Made by a program: the position numbers and the translations under genes
The notes under the pieces: generated by a model
What the model was told of the DNA's origin: nothing
The model's input: the letters and a program-made list of their open reading frames with translations, nothing else
Databases searched by the model: none
Source of the DNA: Edwardsiella tarda ATCC 15947 = NBRC 105688
GTDB lineage: Bacteria; Pseudomonadota; Gammaproteobacteria; Enterobacterales; Enterobacteriaceae
Length of the DNA stretch: 64,000 bases
Direction: 5' to 3'
NCBI RefSeq assembly: GCF_003113495.2
Contig: NZ_CP084506.1
Coordinates: 2,480,001 to 2,544,000 of the forward strand
Part shown: positions 27,588 through 38,900 of the stretch, in pieces
Layout: each line of letters opens with the position of its first letter
How positions within the stretch are numbered: position 1 is the first letter of the stretch

Positions 27588-27611
27588 ACAAAAAAGCGGC
27601 CCGCAGGCCGC
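27588..27611 (-). terminator. Rho-independent terminator of adk
   Basis: Minus strand: stem GCGGCC / GGCCGC (extended by flanking pairs) with a 4-nt loop, then a run of six T, 23 bases after the adk stop. Confidence 0.85.
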
Positions 27612-27633
27612 CTTATTCTGCCGCGTGGCAGCC

Positions 27634-28296
<663 letters not shown>

Positions 28297-28437
28297 TTAT
28301 TGCTTAAGATGTAAAAAACGCTAAACCTTACCATTATAACGCCCATCGGCTCAAGGCGACGGCAGCGGGCTGAAACGTGAAACTGCCGGTATCCTGCTCA
28401 GCAGCAAGAAAAAAACGGATTTCCAGCCCATCGCCAT

Positions 28438-28462
28438 AAAAAAAGGCGGCCCGTAGGCCGCC
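28438..28462 (-). terminator. Rho-independent terminator of htpG
   Basis: Minus strand: perfect 7-bp stem GGCGGCC / GGCCGCC with a 4-nt loop followed by eight T residues. Confidence 0.9.
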
Positions 28463-28485
28463 CTGTTATGCGATTTCGTCGCCGA

Positions 28486-30357
28486 TCAGGCCAACAACAG
28501 TGCGTTGACGCGTTTGATGAACTGGTTCGGATCTTCCAGCGTACCGCGCTCGGCGAGCAATGCCTGATCCAGCAGCAGATCGATCCATTGCGCGAAACGA
28601 TCGTCCTCCTGCTGTTCGGCGGCGCGCTGCACCAACGGATGCTCAGGGTTGAGCTCGAAGATATACTTCACTTCCGGAACCTGCTGACCGGCCGCGGCGA
28701 ACAGCTTAGCCATCTGCGTGGTCATCTCGTCGCCGTCGGTGCTGACGACCGCCGGCGTATCGGTCAGGCGGTGAGTCAGACGCACCTCCTTCACCCGCTC
28801 GCCCAGCAGCGTTTTCACCCGCTCAACGAAGGGTTCCAGCGCCTTGTCGGCCTCTTTCTGCGCCTCGCTGTCCCCTTCGTCGGCCAACTTCTCCAACGCC
28901 TCGTCTTTCTTGCTGACGGACTGGAAGAACTTGGCATCGTATTCCGTCAGGTAGCTCATCATCCATTCGTCGATACGATCGGAGAGCAGCAAGACCTCGA
29001 TACCCTTCTTACGCAGCAACTCCAGGTGCGGGCTATTGGCGGCGGCGGCGTAACTATCGGCGGTGATGTAGTAGATCTTCTCCTGACCCTCTTTCATGCG
29101 CCCGATGTAGTCATCCAGCGACACCGTTTGCAGCGCATTGTCGTTATGGGTCGAGGCGAACCGCAGCAGCTTGGCGATCGCCTCACGGTTGGCGAAGTCC
29201 TCCGCCGGCCCCTCTTTCAGCACCTGACCGAACTGCTGCCAGAAGGTCTGATAAGCGTCGACATCGTCCTTAGCCAGTTTCTCCAGCATCTGCAACACAC
29301 GCTTGGTCAATGCGGCACGCAGGTTTTGTGTGATCCGGCTATCCTGCAACAGCTCGCGCGATACGTTAAGCGGCAGATCATTGGAGTCCACCAGGCCACG
29401 CACGAAGCGCAGGTAGTTGGGCATAAACTGCTCGGCGTCATCCATGATGAACACGCGCTGCACATACAGTTTCAGCCCATGCTTATGGTCGCGGTTGAAC
29501 AGATCCCACGGCGCCTTGGCGGGGATATACAGCAGGCTGGTATACTCCTGCTTACCCTCGACGCGGTTGTGGCTCCAGATCAGCGGATCGCTAAAATCGT
29601 GGGCGATGTGCTTATAGAACTCTTGATACTCTTCGTCGCTGATGTCGGCCTTATTGCGGGTCCACAGGGCCTGTGCCTTGTTGATTTTCTCCCACTTCTT
29701 CTCACCCTCTTCGCCTTCGCTGCTGAGGATCTCGACCGGCAACGCGATATGGTCGGAGTATTTGCCGATGATATTACGCAGGCGCCAATCGTCGAGGAAA
29801 TCCTCCTCCCCCTCACGCAGATGCAGGGTGATCTCGGTACCGCGATCCGCCTTCTCGATATCCGCGATGGTGTAGTCCCCCTCACCGGTGGACTCCCAGA
29901 AGACGCCCTGATCGGCGCTAGCGCCAGCGGCACGGGTGCGTACGGTCACCTTATCGGCCACGATGAAGGCGGAGTAGAAACCGACACCAAACTGGCCGAT
30001 CAACTGGCTGTCTTTCGCCTGGTCAGAGCCGAGTGATTCCAAGAAGGCCTTGGTACCGGACTTGGCGATGGTACCGAGGTTTTCGATCACCTCCTCACGC
30101 GTCATGCCGATGCCGTTATCGCTCAGCGTCAGGGTGCGGTTGTCGCGATCCACGCTGATGCGTACGCGCAACTCGCCATCACCCTGATACAGATCCGGGT
30201 TTGACAACGCACGGAAGCGCAGTTTGTCGGCGGCATCGGAAGCGTTGGAGATAAGCTCACGCAGGAAGATCTCTTTATTGGAGTAGAGTGAGTGGATCAT
30301 CAGGTGCAGAAGCTGTTTCACCTCTGACTGGAAGCCACGAGTTTCTTGGCCTTTCAT
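28486..30357 (-). CDS. htpG: Hsp90-family chaperone HtpG
   Basis: ATP-dependent chaperone, 623 residues (E. coli 624). The GHKL ATP site is shown by [20 protein letters not shown] (catalytic Glu), [13 protein letters not shown] and [17 protein letters not shown]. The middle domain has FDLF-like and [11 protein letters not shown] segments and the C-terminal dimerisation domain ends VNALLLA. A sigma-32 promoter lies 53-80 bases upstream, so heat induction is expected. Confidence 0.98.
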   Translation of the reverse strand: MKGQETRGFQSEVKQLLHLMIHSLYSNKEIFLRELISNASDAADKLRFRALSNPDLYQGDGELRVRISVDRDNRTLTLSDNGIGMTREEVIENLGTIAKSGTKAFLESLGSDQAKDSQLIGQFGVGFYSAFIVADKVTVRTRAAGASADQGVFWESTGEGDYTIADIEKADRGTEITLHLREGEEDFLDDWRLRNIIGKYSDHIALPVEILSSEGEEGEKKWEKINKAQALWTRNKADISDEEYQEFYKHIAHDFSDPLIWSHNRVEGKQEYTSLLYIPAKAPWDLFNRDHKHGLKLYVQRVFIMDDAEQFMPNYLRFVRGLVDSNDLPLNVSRELLQDSRITQNLRAALTKRVLQMLEKLAKDDVDAYQTFWQQFGQVLKEGPAEDFANREAIAKLLRFASTHNDNALQTVSLDDYIGRMKEGQEKIYYITADSYAAAANSPHLELLRKKGIEVLLLSDRIDEWMMSYLTEYDAKFFQSVSKKDEALEKLADEGDSEAQKEADKALEPFVERVKTLLGERVKEVRLTHRLTDTPAVVSTDGDEMTTQMAKLFAAAGQQVPEVKYIFELNPEHPLVQRAAEQQEDDRFAQWIDLLLDQALLAERGTLEDPNQFIKRVNALLLA

Positions 30358-30409
30358 TATTCGCTTTTACCTCTCATCGATAACACGCAGATCAAATGGG
30401 TTATGTTAC

Positions 30410-30437
30410 AGATGGGGATCGGCATAAGGTTTTCAAG
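30410..30437 (-). promoter_or_regulatory. Sigma-32 (heat-shock) promoter of htpG
   Basis: Minus strand: -35 CTTGAAA (30437-30431) and -10 CCCCATCT (30417-30410) separated by 13 bp, a near-perfect match to the sigma-32 consensus. Confidence 0.92.
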
Positions 30438-30492
30438 GGGGAAAAGCGAGAAAGCCGTCATGGCGAGGAAAAGCGGGGGCGAGAAAATGAAT

Positions 30493-30517
30493 CGGGGATA
30501 GTGCGCATCTATCCCCG
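30493..30517. terminator. Hairpin downstream of recR
   Basis: Perfect 9-bp stem CGGGGATAG / CTATCCCCG with a 7-nt loop, 16 bases after the recR stop. Only a short T-rich tract follows on the minus strand. Confidence 0.65.
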
Positions 30518-30532
30518 TCGCCAACGAGCGGG

Positions 30533-31138
30533 TTAACGCCTCACCGGGTGACGCCCGGCCAGCGAATGAGACAGCGTGGTGCCATCCACCATCTCCAGTT
30601 CACCGCCGACCGGCACACCGTGCGCAATGCGGCTGGCCATCACGCCATGCGCCGCACACATCTCGGCGATATAATTGGCGGTAGCCTCCCCTTCGACCGT
30701 CGGGTTGGTCGCCAGGATCACCTCGTTGAGCGTCTCTTGCCCCAACCGCTCCTCCAGCCGATCCAAACCGATATCCTGCGGCCCAATGCCATCCAGCGGT
30801 GACAGGTGCCCCATCAGCACAAAGTAACGCCCGGAGTACTGCCCGGTCTGTTCGATGGCATGGATATCCGCCGGGCTCTCGACCACGCAGATCTGCCCAT
30901 TCTCACGCCGCCGTGCGTTGGCGCAGATAGTACAGATTTCCTGTTCGGTAAAGGTACGGCAATCGCGACAGTGACCGATCTCCGACATGGCGCGCGTCAA
31001 GGCCTGCGCCAGGCGCATGCCCCCACTACGATCGCGCTGCAGCAGATGAAAGGCCATGCGCTGCGCCGACTTGGGCCCCACGCCGGGTAGGCACCGCAGA
31101 GCCTCCATCAGGGATTCGAGAAGCGGGCTGGTCTGCAT
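30533..31138 (-). CDS. recR: Recombination mediator RecR
   Basis: Acts with RecF and RecO to load RecA at gaps. The 201-residue protein has the HhH element [20 protein letters not shown], a four-cysteine zinc finger (CRDC...CTIC, residues about 57-72) and a Toprim domain ([34 protein letters not shown]). The start overlaps the ybaB stop by one base (TGATG), a dnaX-ybaB-recR operon feature. Confidence 0.97.
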   Translation of the reverse strand: MQTSPLLESLMEALRCLPGVGPKSAQRMAFHLLQRDRSGGMRLAQALTRAMSEIGHCRDCRTFTEQEICTICANARRRENGQICVVESPADIHAIEQTGQYSGRYFVLMGHLSPLDGIGPQDIGLDRLEERLGQETLNEVILATNPTVEGEATANYIAEMCAAHGVMASRIAHGVPVGGELEMVDGTTLSHSLAGRHPVRR

Positions 31139-31467
31139 CAGAACGGCATCTTGAAGCCCGGCGGCAGCTGCATACCGGAGGAGACGGAAGCCATGCGCTC
31201 TTTCTGCTCGCTTTCAATACGGCGCGCGGCATCGTTAAACGCGGCGGCGATCAGATCTTCCAGCATCTCTTTATCGTCTTCCATCAGGCTCGGATCGATC
31301 TCCACACGACGGCAGTTATGAGCGCCGTTGATGGTGACCTTCACCAGGCCGGCGCCGGACTCACCGGTCACCTCAAGCAGGGCGATCTCGTCCTGCATTT
31401 TCTGCATTTTTTCCTGCATCTGCTGGGCCTGCTTCATCAGGTTACCCAGTCCGCCTTTACCAAACAT
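31138..31467 (-). CDS. ybaB: Nucleoid-associated protein YbaB (EbfC)
   Basis: Small DNA-binding protein of 109 residues with the tweezer-like YbaB fold: [21 protein letters not shown] forms the long first helix, then [21 protein letters not shown]. The C terminus is [20 protein letters not shown], as in E. coli. It lies between dnaX (45-bp gap) and recR (1-bp overlap). Confidence 0.97.
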   Translation of the reverse strand: MFGKGGLGNLMKQAQQMQEKMQKMQDEIALLEVTGESGAGLVKVTINGAHNCRRVEIDPSLMEDDKEMLEDLIAAAFNDAARRIESEQKERMASVSSGMQLPPGFKMPF

Positions 31468-31512
31468 AGCGTTCTCTCTTTTACATAGGGCCGTGCCATC
31501 ACGGCACAGCGG

Positions 31513-33486
31513 TTAAACGGGTCGGATGCTCTCGTCATCCAGTTCGGCGTCAAACAAGCGCCGCAAGGTCTGGATATTGCCATCCGCGGCAATCGACGCA
31601 CGCGCCTGCGCCAGCTTCTCTTCGTAGATCACCTGGCGCCACTCCAGCGGCGTCCGCTGCTGGGGATCATCATCCTCCACGATGCTCAGCTCCACCGCGC
31701 GTCCATAGTGGTCGCTCAGTGCCTGAGCCAGCGTTTGCCGTGCAGAGGCGGAGTTTAAATGACGCTGGGCCGAACGTAAATGCAGAAGCACGCTTCCCTC
31801 GGCCGAAGGCACACGAAACGCATTCAACGCCAGTTGCTGTACCAACTTAGGTAACTTGAGGCGACTCAACTCTAACGCCCACGCATCACGCGCCAGCGAC
31901 TCTTGCGCCAGACACGCCGCTAGCTCAGGGGTTTTCTCATGTTCTAACGCGCTACGTAACGCTTTAGGCGTCGTCTTCGGCGCCTCTACCTGCTCCGGGC
32001 GATGCTGAGCCTTCCAGCGGTACGCCTCCTTACGAGCCGGTTGCTGCTCGGCCGCGGCCGCCATCTTCTGCTGACCACGTTCGCTGATATTGGCCAGACG
32101 CTCCAGCGCTGAGGAGGCCGGCTGCGCACGCTGCTGCGCCGCCGGCTCACTCTTTTTTACGTCGCTCCCTCCGGCGGCCTTCTGCCGCAGGCGCGAACGG
32201 GCCTGTAATAGCTGGGCGGTACTGTCCGGTACGGCGGGCGCCGCCTGCGGGGGCGCGGCAGCGGGGAGAGCGGGCTCCGCGGCCATGGGTACGGCAGCGC
32301 GGTGAGGCGCGACCATCCCCTGAGGCGCCACATCGACCAATGGCGGCACACTATGCTCGGCGGCAAAGGCTGAGGCATGCTCCGTCTCGGCGATGTCAAC
32401 CTTAGGATGAAAGGCCAGCGCGCGTAACAGCGTCATTTCGACACCCATGCGCCGATCCGGTGCGTAGGCCAGCTCTTTACGACCATTGAGCATAATCTGA
32501 TAAAACAGCTGCAGATCCGCCGGTGGCAGCAGACGCGCCAGCTCGCGCAGACGGGATTCAACGGCGGCATACTGACTGTCTAAGGCGCTAGGCAGTAGCT
32601 GCAACATCGCCACCCGATGCAACAGCGTCAGCATCTCCAGCAGCAGATTTTCCCAATCGACGCCACGCCCGGCGGCCTGCTCCACACGCTCCATCACCAA
32701 GGCGCCATCGGCGGCGGTCAACGCCTCGATCAGCGCCAACGGTTGCTCATCGTCCAAGGTGCCGAGCATCTGGCTGACCGCATCGGCCGTAATCTGCCCC
32801 TGCCCCATGGCGATGGCCTGATCCATCAGACTCAGTGCATCGCGCATACTGCCTTCGGCGGCGCGCGCCAGCAGTTGCAGCGCCCGCGCGTCGGCGGCCA
32901 GCGACTCGGCCTGGGCGATCTTCGCCAACTGCGCGCGGATCTGCTCATGATCCAGCGCACGCAGATGAAACTGCAGACAACGGGAGAGGATGGTCACCGG
33001 TAGTTTTTGTGGATCGGTGGTGGCCAGCAGGAACTTCACGTGTGGCGGCGGCTCCTCCAACGTCTTAAGCAACGCGTTGAAGCTATGGCGCGACAGCATG
33101 TGTACTTCGTCGATCAGGTAAACCTTGAAGCGACCTCGCGCCGGGGCGTACTGCACGTTATCCAGCAGGTCGCGCGTGTCCTCCACTTTGGTACGCGAGG
33201 CGGCATCGATCTCCAGCAGATCGACGAAGCGTCCCTGCTCGATCTCCCGGCAATTATCACAGACACCGCACGGGGTGGCGGTAATACCGGTCTCACAGTT
33301 CAACCCCTTCGCCAATAGGCGGGCGATACTGGTCTTACCGACCCCACGGGTACCGGAGAAAAGATAGGCGTGATGGATACGGCCCAAAGAGAGCCCGTTC
33401 GCCAGCGCCGTCAGAACATGCTCCTGCCCCACGACGTCGGCAAAGGTTTGTGGACGCCACTTGCGGGCGAGAACCTGATAGCTCAT
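31513..33486 (-). CDS. dnaX: DNA polymerase III tau/gamma subunit DnaX
   Basis: Clamp-loader ATPase and replisome organiser. The 657-residue tau form has AAA+ motifs: QEHVLTALANGL, Walker A FSGTRGVGKTSIARLLAKGL, a zinc module with four Cys (CETG...CGVCDNC), Walker B VYLIDEVHML and sensor ATTDPQKLPVTILSRC. A Pro/Ala/Gln-rich linker (about residues 385-440) leads to the tau C-terminal domains that bind DnaB and the polymerase. A shorter gamma form of 446 residues is predicted from -1 frameshifting (listed separately). ATG 33486 is chosen because the N terminus MSYQVLARKWRPQTF is invariant; upstream ATGs give a non-family extension. Confidence 0.97.
   Translation of the reverse strand: MSYQVLARKWRPQTFADVVGQEHVLTALANGLSLGRIHHAYLFSGTRGVGKTSIARLLAKGLNCETGITATPCGVCDNCREIEQGRFVDLLEIDAASRTKVEDTRDLLDNVQYAPARGRFKVYLIDEVHMLSRHSFNALLKTLEEPPPHVKFLLATTDPQKLPVTILSRCLQFHLRALDHEQIRAQLAKIAQAESLAADARALQLLARAAEGSMRDALSLMDQAIAMGQGQITADAVSQMLGTLDDEQPLALIEALTAADGALVMERVEQAAGRGVDWENLLLEMLTLLHRVAMLQLLPSALDSQYAAVESRLRELARLLPPADLQLFYQIMLNGRKELAYAPDRRMGVEMTLLRALAFHPKVDIAETEHASAFAAEHSVPPLVDVAPQGMVAPHRAAVPMAAEPALPAAAPPQAAPAVPDSTAQLLQARSRLRQKAAGGSDVKKSEPAAQQRAQPASSALERLANISERGQQKMAAAAEQQPARKEAYRWKAQHRPEQVEAPKTTPKALRSALEHEKTPELAACLAQESLARDAWALELSRLKLPKLVQQLALNAFRVPSAEGSVLLHLRSAQRHLNSASARQTLAQALSDHYGRAVELSIVEDDDPQQRTPLEWRQVIYEEKLAQARASIAADGNIQTLRRLFDAELDDESIRPV
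32117..32172 (-). promoter_or_regulatory. Programmed -1 frameshift signal in dnaX
   Basis: Minus strand: an SD-like stimulator GGAGGGAG (32172-32165), the slippery heptamer A AAA AAG (32158-32152) in frame with codons 443-445, and a stem-loop with GCCGGC arms (32146-32141 and 32122-32117). Slippage gives Lys-Lys-Glu then TGA, so gamma ends at residue 446. All three parts correspond to the E. coli signal. Confidence 0.93.
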
Positions 33487-33656
33487 CGATGATTCGTCAT
33501 TGATTGAATAAAAAATTAAGCCGCCCATCCGGGGGATGACCAGCGTGCTCAGCATCATAGTCGCCGGCGAGCAACGCGCCCGTCCGGCCTGATTATCTGA
33601 TCATTGTAACAGTAGTTGCCGCAATGCCCATGACTTTATTCCCGCGCCAGAAATGG

Positions 33657-33684
33657 CTGAGCCACCGCTAATGCGGTGGCTCAG
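33657..33684. terminator. Hairpin between apt and dnaX
   Basis: Perfect 12-bp stem CTGAGCCACCGC / GCGGTGGCTCAG with a TAAT loop, 51 bases after the apt stop. No T-run follows, so it may be a partial terminator or an mRNA-stabilising structure in the apt-dnaX transcript. Confidence 0.6.
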
Positions 33685-33734
33685 AGTACAGCGCGCGCCC
33701 CACGCGGGGGGACACCGTCGTCAGACGCGATCGA

Positions 33735-34286
33735 TCAATGACCGTCGAAAGAGACCAGGCTGTAGCAGTTGATCTCCATCGCTTCCAGACGCGCCTCGCC
33801 CCCTAGCGCGGGCAAGTCGATGATGAAGGCGGCGTCGTGAACGATCCCGCCCAGGCGACGGATCAACCGAGTCGTCGCATCGATGGTCCCGCCGGTCGCC
33901 AGCAGATCATCGACCATCAACACGCGATCATGGGCCTCGATGGCATCCTGGTGGATCTCCAGGGTATCGGTGCCGTACTCCAACGCATAGCTTTCCGCCA
34001 GCGTTGCACGCGGTAGCTTGCCGGGCTTACGCACCGGCACGAAGCCGACGCCCAGCGCCAGCGCGACCGGGGCGCCGAACAGAAAACCACGGGCCTCCGT
34101 GCCCACCACCTTGGTGATCCCCGCCGCGCGATAACGCGCCGCCAGCAGCTCGATACTCAGTGCATAGGCGTCGGGTTTCTCTAGCAGACTGGTAACATCA
34201 CGGAAAAGAATGCCTGGCTTCGGATAGTCAGGGATGGTCTTAATGCTTTGTTTCAGAAATTCGAGTTGTTGTGCTGTAGCGGTCAT
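33735..34286 (-). CDS. apt: Adenine phosphoribosyltransferase Apt
   Basis: Salvages adenine to AMP with PRPP. The 183-residue product matches E. coli: [40 protein letters not shown] and the PRPP-binding loop [23 protein letters not shown] 34286 replaces an upstream in-frame codon because it gives the family N terminus [11 protein letters not shown]. dnaX follows in the same direction. Confidence 0.97.
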   Translation of the reverse strand: MTATAQQLEFLKQSIKTIPDYPKPGILFRDVTSLLEKPDAYALSIELLAARYRAAGITKVVGTEARGFLFGAPVALALGVGFVPVRKPGKLPRATLAESYALEYGTDTLEIHQDAIEAHDRVLMVDDLLATGGTIDATTRLIRRLGGIVHDAAFIIDLPALGGEARLEAMEINCYSLVSFDGH

Positions 34287-34455
34287 AACTTGTTGCCTGA
34301 TAAACACCGGGTTCGGGCTAACGCAAGCCACCTAAAACTCCCCCAAATCTGCCCCGGAATGGCATCCAGTAGCCCTCGGAAAAGGGAGGTAACCCGCGCA
34401 CGAAAACGCTCAAATCTATGCAAAGCGCCGAAGAAATGCAACTACTCTAGCGCGA

Positions 34456-34836
34456 TTAAGGGGACTTTTCTTGCGATGCATCAATTACCGGCAGGCGCCA
34501 CACCCCAATCAGCAACGCCGCGAGGATCGCCAGCAGCAGCAGACGCACGCCGTTATGCTCCACCAGCCAGAGCGAGAGGGAAAAGCTTGCCAACAACAGG
34601 ATCAGTGCCCGCCAACGTGCCCCAGGAGGCAGGCCGCGATGACGTTGCCAGTGACGCAGATACCCCCCAAACCAGGAGCGATACAGCAACCAGCGATGAA
34701 AGCGTGGGGATGAACGGGCAAAGCAAGCCGCCGCCAACAGCAAGAACGGGGTAGTGGGTAAGAGGGGCAATACCACGCCCAGCCCACCTAAGCAGACGGC
34801 GAACCACCCCACCACGATCAACACTATGCGCTTCAT
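34456..34836 (-). CDS. ybaN: DUF454 inner-membrane protein YbaN
   Basis: A 126-residue membrane protein with about four hydrophobic segments. The family signature LGVVLPLLPTTPFLLLAAACFARSSPRFH is present, followed by WLLYRSWFGGYLRHW. Function unknown. Divergent from priC with 69 bp between the starts, the same arrangement as E. coli. Confidence 0.9.
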   Translation of the reverse strand: MKRIVLIVVGWFAVCLGGLGVVLPLLPTTPFLLLAAACFARSSPRFHRWLLYRSWFGGYLRHWQRHRGLPPGARWRALILLLASFSLSLWLVEHNGVRLLLLAILAALLIGVWRLPVIDASQEKSP

Positions 34837-34905
34837 TCTCTCGCTTGCCCCGTTCCCTGCCACTCCAGTACCATGCGCTATGGTTACTATCATCTAGGGC
34901 AGGTT

Positions 34906-35445
34906 ATGTCGAGTCAACAAATGCTCCAACAGCTGGAGCAGCGTCTACAACGCCTGGCGCACGATCTGGCGCCACTGGCCGAACAACCCGCCGCGCGCTC
35001 TCGCTTCGATCGCGCCCTGTTTCTCACCCACGGTACGCGGTTAAAAGATTATCTACGCGAGACGCAGGAGAACTTTGCCGCCCTACAACGCGCCGTCGCC
35101 GCCAGCCAGCGTCAACAAGTCGCCTTCCTCGCCGAGCGGCTGCTGGCTCAGATGGCGGCGTTACAACGCGAACAGGCCACCCAGGCCCTACGCCAACGCG
35201 AGCCGCAACCGGCGTCCGCGGGCGGCGACCCCTACCAGGAGTTGGCCCGTCATCAAGACTATGAACGCCGCCTGCAAGCAATGATACGCGAACGCGAGTG
35301 GCGCCTGGCGAACTGCCAAACCCTGGCACAACAGCAACAGATACAACGTGAGCTGGCGGCGTTAGAGGGGCGCCTCCAACGCTGCCGCCAAGCGTTGCGC
35401 CGGATCGAAAAAGCCATCGAGCGGCGTGAACGCGGCCTAAGCTGA
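34906..35445 (+). CDS. priC: Primosomal replication protein N'' PriC
   Basis: Restart factor that loads DnaB at stalled forks with a gap. The 179-residue helical protein matches E. coli PriC mainly in the C-terminal half: HQDYERRLQAMIREREWRLA, followed by QREL-rich coiled regions and LQRCRQALRRIEKAIERRER. The N-terminal part (FDRALFLTHGTRLKDYLRE) also aligns. The ATG at 34906 after GGGCAGG gives the usual length. Divergence in sequence is normal for this family. Confidence 0.9.
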   Translation: MSSQQMLQQLEQRLQRLAHDLAPLAEQPAARSRFDRALFLTHGTRLKDYLRETQENFAALQRAVAASQRQQVAFLAERLLAQMAALQREQATQALRQREPQPASAGGDPYQELARHQDYERRLQAMIREREWRLANCQTLAQQQQIQRELAALEGRLQRCRQALRRIEKAIERRERGLS

Positions 35446-35514
35446 TGCGTACGCCTTAGCTATACTGGAAGCGATGGCCGAGCAGGGGTTCGGCCCATAA
35501 GCGAGACATTGACC

Positions 35515-35766
35515 ATGGGTATCATCGCGTGGATTGTTCTGGGGTTGATCGTCGGCATGCTGGCGAAATGGCTGATGCCGGGACGGGATGGCGGTGGCTT
35601 TATCATGACTGTCGCACTGGGCATCGCCGGCGCCCTACTCGGCGGCTATCTCGGTAATCTCATCTTTCATCTGGATGTGGCGGCCGGTTTTAGCCTGAAA
35701 AGCCTGATCGTCTCGGTCATCGGGGCGATGCTATTACTCTTTATCTATCGCAAGATCCGATCATAA
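35515..35766 (+). CDS. YeaQ/YmgE/GlsB-family small membrane protein
   Basis: An 83-residue 'transglycosylase-associated' family protein with three hydrophobic segments and the glycine-rich signature [20 protein letters not shown], then [21 protein letters not shown] and [17 protein letters not shown]. Such proteins are often stress-induced; the molecular role is unknown. It sits between priC and ybaM, where E. coli has no gene, and ends 8 bp before ybaM, so the two may be cotranscribed. Confidence 0.88.
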   Translation: MGIIAWIVLGLIVGMLAKWLMPGRDGGGFIMTVALGIAGALLGGYLGNLIFHLDVAAGFSLKSLIVSVIGAMLLLFIYRKIRS

Positions 35767-35774
35767 GGAACACT

Positions 35775-35933
35775 ATGTCACTGGAGCTGGAGAGCGACGA
35801 AGTCAAATTGGCCGTCGATCTGATCTATCTGTTGGAGAGCAACGACGTACCCGCCCACACCGTCCTGGCCGCCTTGGCGATCGTGCAACGCGACTACCAG
35901 GCTAAGCTGGCCGCACAGGACGCCCCGCACTAA
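35775..35933 (+). CDS. rsmS: RsmS/YbaM small regulatory protein
   Basis: A 52-residue protein starting [20 protein letters not shown] and containing [10 protein letters not shown]. It aligns with E. coli YbaM ([30 protein letters not shown]). In Pectobacterium the homologue RsmS affects secondary metabolism and virulence factor synthesis. An AAGGA site precedes ATG 35775. The position next to priC and mscK is conserved. Confidence 0.92.
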   Translation: MSLELESDEVKLAVDLIYLLESNDVPAHTVLAALAIVQRDYQAKLAAQDAPH

Positions 35934-35934
35934 T

Positions 35935-35969
35935 GACGACGGCGGCGCTCAGCTGAGCGCGCCGTCGTC
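35935..35969. terminator. Large palindromic hairpin between ybaM and mscK
   Basis: Arms GACGACGGC (35935-35943) and GCCGTCGTC (35961-35969) enclose the perfect palindrome GCGCTCAGCTGAGCGC, with a single bulged G at 35944. It begins one base after the ybaM stop and ends nine bases before the mscK stop on the other strand, so it is likely a bidirectional terminator. Confidence 0.7.
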
Positions 35970-35978
35970 GCCTTCATG

Positions 35979-38900
35979 TTAGGCCGTCGGGAAGTCGGGT
36001 CGATCCGTCGGTAACTTACGCTTCACCTCCTGCACCTCATTACCCTGCGGGTTGTGCAGATAGACCTCCAACTGATTGAAAGCAATATTGATGTCGTTCT
36101 CCCGACACAGCTGATCGATGCGCCGGTTCAACTCATCCACCACATAGCTACGATCGCGCAGTTCGCGCACATACAAGCGCATCTCATGATCCAGCGTACT
36201 GGCGCCGAAAGCGAGGAAGAAAACCTGAGGTTCCGGCTCGGCCATCACCCGCGGATTCTCCCCTGCCGCCTGCAGTAAGATCTCGCGCACCTTATCCAGA
36301 TCCGAGCCATAGGCCACCCCCACCTTGATCAGGGCCCGGGTCACGGTATCCGACAACGACCAGTTGATCAGCCGCTCGGTGACAAAGGCCTTGTTGGGGA
36401 TGATCACCTCCTTGCGGTCGAAGTCGGTGATGGTGGTAGAACGAATACGGATCTTGTTCACCGAGCCGGAGTAGGAGCCGATAGTAATGGTGTCGCCAAT
36501 GCGTACCGGCCGTTCGAACAGGATGATCAGGCCGGCGATAAAGTTACTGAAGATCTCATTCAGACCAAAACCGAGGCCGACAGAGAGCGCGGCGGCCATC
36601 CATTGCAGCTTATCCCAGGAGATGCCCAACGAGCCGAAGAAGATGATCACCCCGACACTGATAATGACATAGGTCAGGATGGTGGTGATGGCATAGGAGG
36701 CCCCTTGGCGCAGTTGCAGGCGCGACAACACCAGTACCTCGAGCAAGCCGGGTAAGTTGCGCATCATGATGTAGGCCACTACCACCGTCATCAGGGCGAA
36801 CAACAGATTCCCCAGCGTCACCGCCTGCGTGATCTGGCTCGCTCCGCTACCGCTGTTGTAGTGCCACAGGGTGATGCTGTCGAGGTAGGAGATCACCGTG
36901 AACAAATCCGCCCAGATCCAATACAGGACGCAGCCGAAGATCAGGAACAGCACCATGGTGGTCAGACGCAACGATTGGGAGTTGATCTGATCGATGGCCA
37001 GCGGCGGCTCTTCAACCGCCTCTAACCCCTCCGCCCCCTCACGCGAGATACCCGCCGCGCTCTGCTGGCGACGGGCCAAGGCACGGCGGTAGGCCAGGCG
37101 ACGGGCGGCGACGCTCAAGCCGCGTAGCGCCGTCGAGTAGATCACCGCCCACAGTAGCATCAGATACAGGCTCTCGATCCAACGGGTACCCAGCCGCAAG
37201 GCGGTATAGAAGTAACCGCAGGCGGTGAGGATCATCAACACCAAGGGGGCGATGGCCAACAGGGTGATCAACACCAGCCGTACGCTATGCGAGTTTTTCT
37301 CGCGCCAGGCATCACGACACAACGGGAAGACAAACACCGTCAGGAGCGCCAAGGTGATCAGGATCACCACCTGACCGATCACATCTTCATTCAACTGTAG
37401 CGGTGACTTCTCCCCGATGACACACCATACCATCAGCGGGATCAGGGTGAAGCCGAGACGCCGTACCATGCGCCGATAGTGGGCACAGACCAGTGGCGAG
37501 ACAGTAAAGTGACGCTCGGAGACCCCCCCCGGCGAAATCAGTCGATAGGTGGTGCTGATGATCAACCAGAAGAGCGAGAAGCGTAACGCCATTACCCATA
37601 GCAGCCCGCCCAGTGGGGTGGCGGTATGGTAGAACATCACGCCCAGAGCCAGTATCAACAGTGTACCCGGCAGCCCGCGCAGGATGGTCAGCAGGATCGC
37701 CTGCGGCGTATGCAGCTGGCCATCCCGCTTTAACTGTCCCACCTCGTCGGCTAACTTCTCCAGACGCGCGTTGATCGCCTTACGCCGCCACAACAGCAAC
37801 CCGGTACCGATCACCAGCGGTATAAATAGATATAGCGAACTGATAAACCCATCCAGCAAGGCGGCGGGTTTCAGATCGAGGTGCAGGTTGGCCGCCTGAC
37901 TGCGTAGCGCATTGGGCAGGCTGATGAACCAGGCGAGATTCATCGGTTTGTTGCTGCTCACCCAGAAGATCTGTTGCGTCAGGGTGTGCTGCAAATAGTC
38001 GTTCACGTTGCGCAGTTGCTGCTGGTTAATCTGCAGGCTGATGGCCAACGTCAACTCGTTACCCAGCTGTTTATTCAGCTTATCCAGCAGATCGCGCCGC
38101 GTATCGATCAGGTCCTCAAGTACGCCGACCGCCTCGTCACTCAGCTTCTCCTTACTGCTCGCCAGCAGTTTCGCCACATAATCACTGCCTTGGCTCAGCG
38201 TGTCGCGCTGGGCGTTGATATCGAACTGCGCGACACGCAGATCGGCCACTTGCTCCGCCACGTCATTACTGAGTTTCTCTGTCGGCAGCTTTTGTTGTTG
38301 CTGATAGAGAATGCGTGACAACAACAGGCTGCCTTTCAGCACCGAGATCTGCTCTTTCAAATTACGCTCGGCCTGCAACGAGCGATCGAGCCAATTCTTG
38401 ACGCGAATACTCTCCTGCACCAGGGTGTTGGTCTTTTCGGTCGCATCGATCAAGCGCTGGCTCAGATCCCGATTAATCTCGATCTGCTGAGCGATGAGCG
38501 GATTGCGGGTAAAATCCTGCGCCACATCATCGGGATTGAGTGCCTCACGGGCCGTTTTCTCCTGCTGACTCAGCTCCTTATTGTAGCCGGCCTGACGGAT
38601 CAATTGGACGCGATGCTCCAGTTGAGCGATGCGGGCATTGGCGTAATCACGCTGTTTTTGCAGGGTATCTTGTAGGGTGGTGTTATCTTCCAGGCTCTGC
38701 TGCTGATACTCCAGCGACTGGTTGAGCATGGCCAGTTCGGTATTCAGCATATTGCGCTGAGTGGGGCGTAACTGGTTATCCTCGGCCAGCGTATTGCGGA
38801 TCTGCTGAATCTTCTGCGAACTGGCCATCATCGCTGCCTGGGCGCGTTCCGGCTGCGTCTGTAAGGCGATCAACTGGCTGCTGTAAGCACCGAGATCTTC

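Noticed and set aside
28468..30036. Long open frame (522 codons) on the plus strand inside htpG
   Set aside because: It is antisense to a full-length, family-perfect htpG; long mirror frames are expected in GC-rich genes with biased third positions, and it has no ribosome site or recognisable domain.
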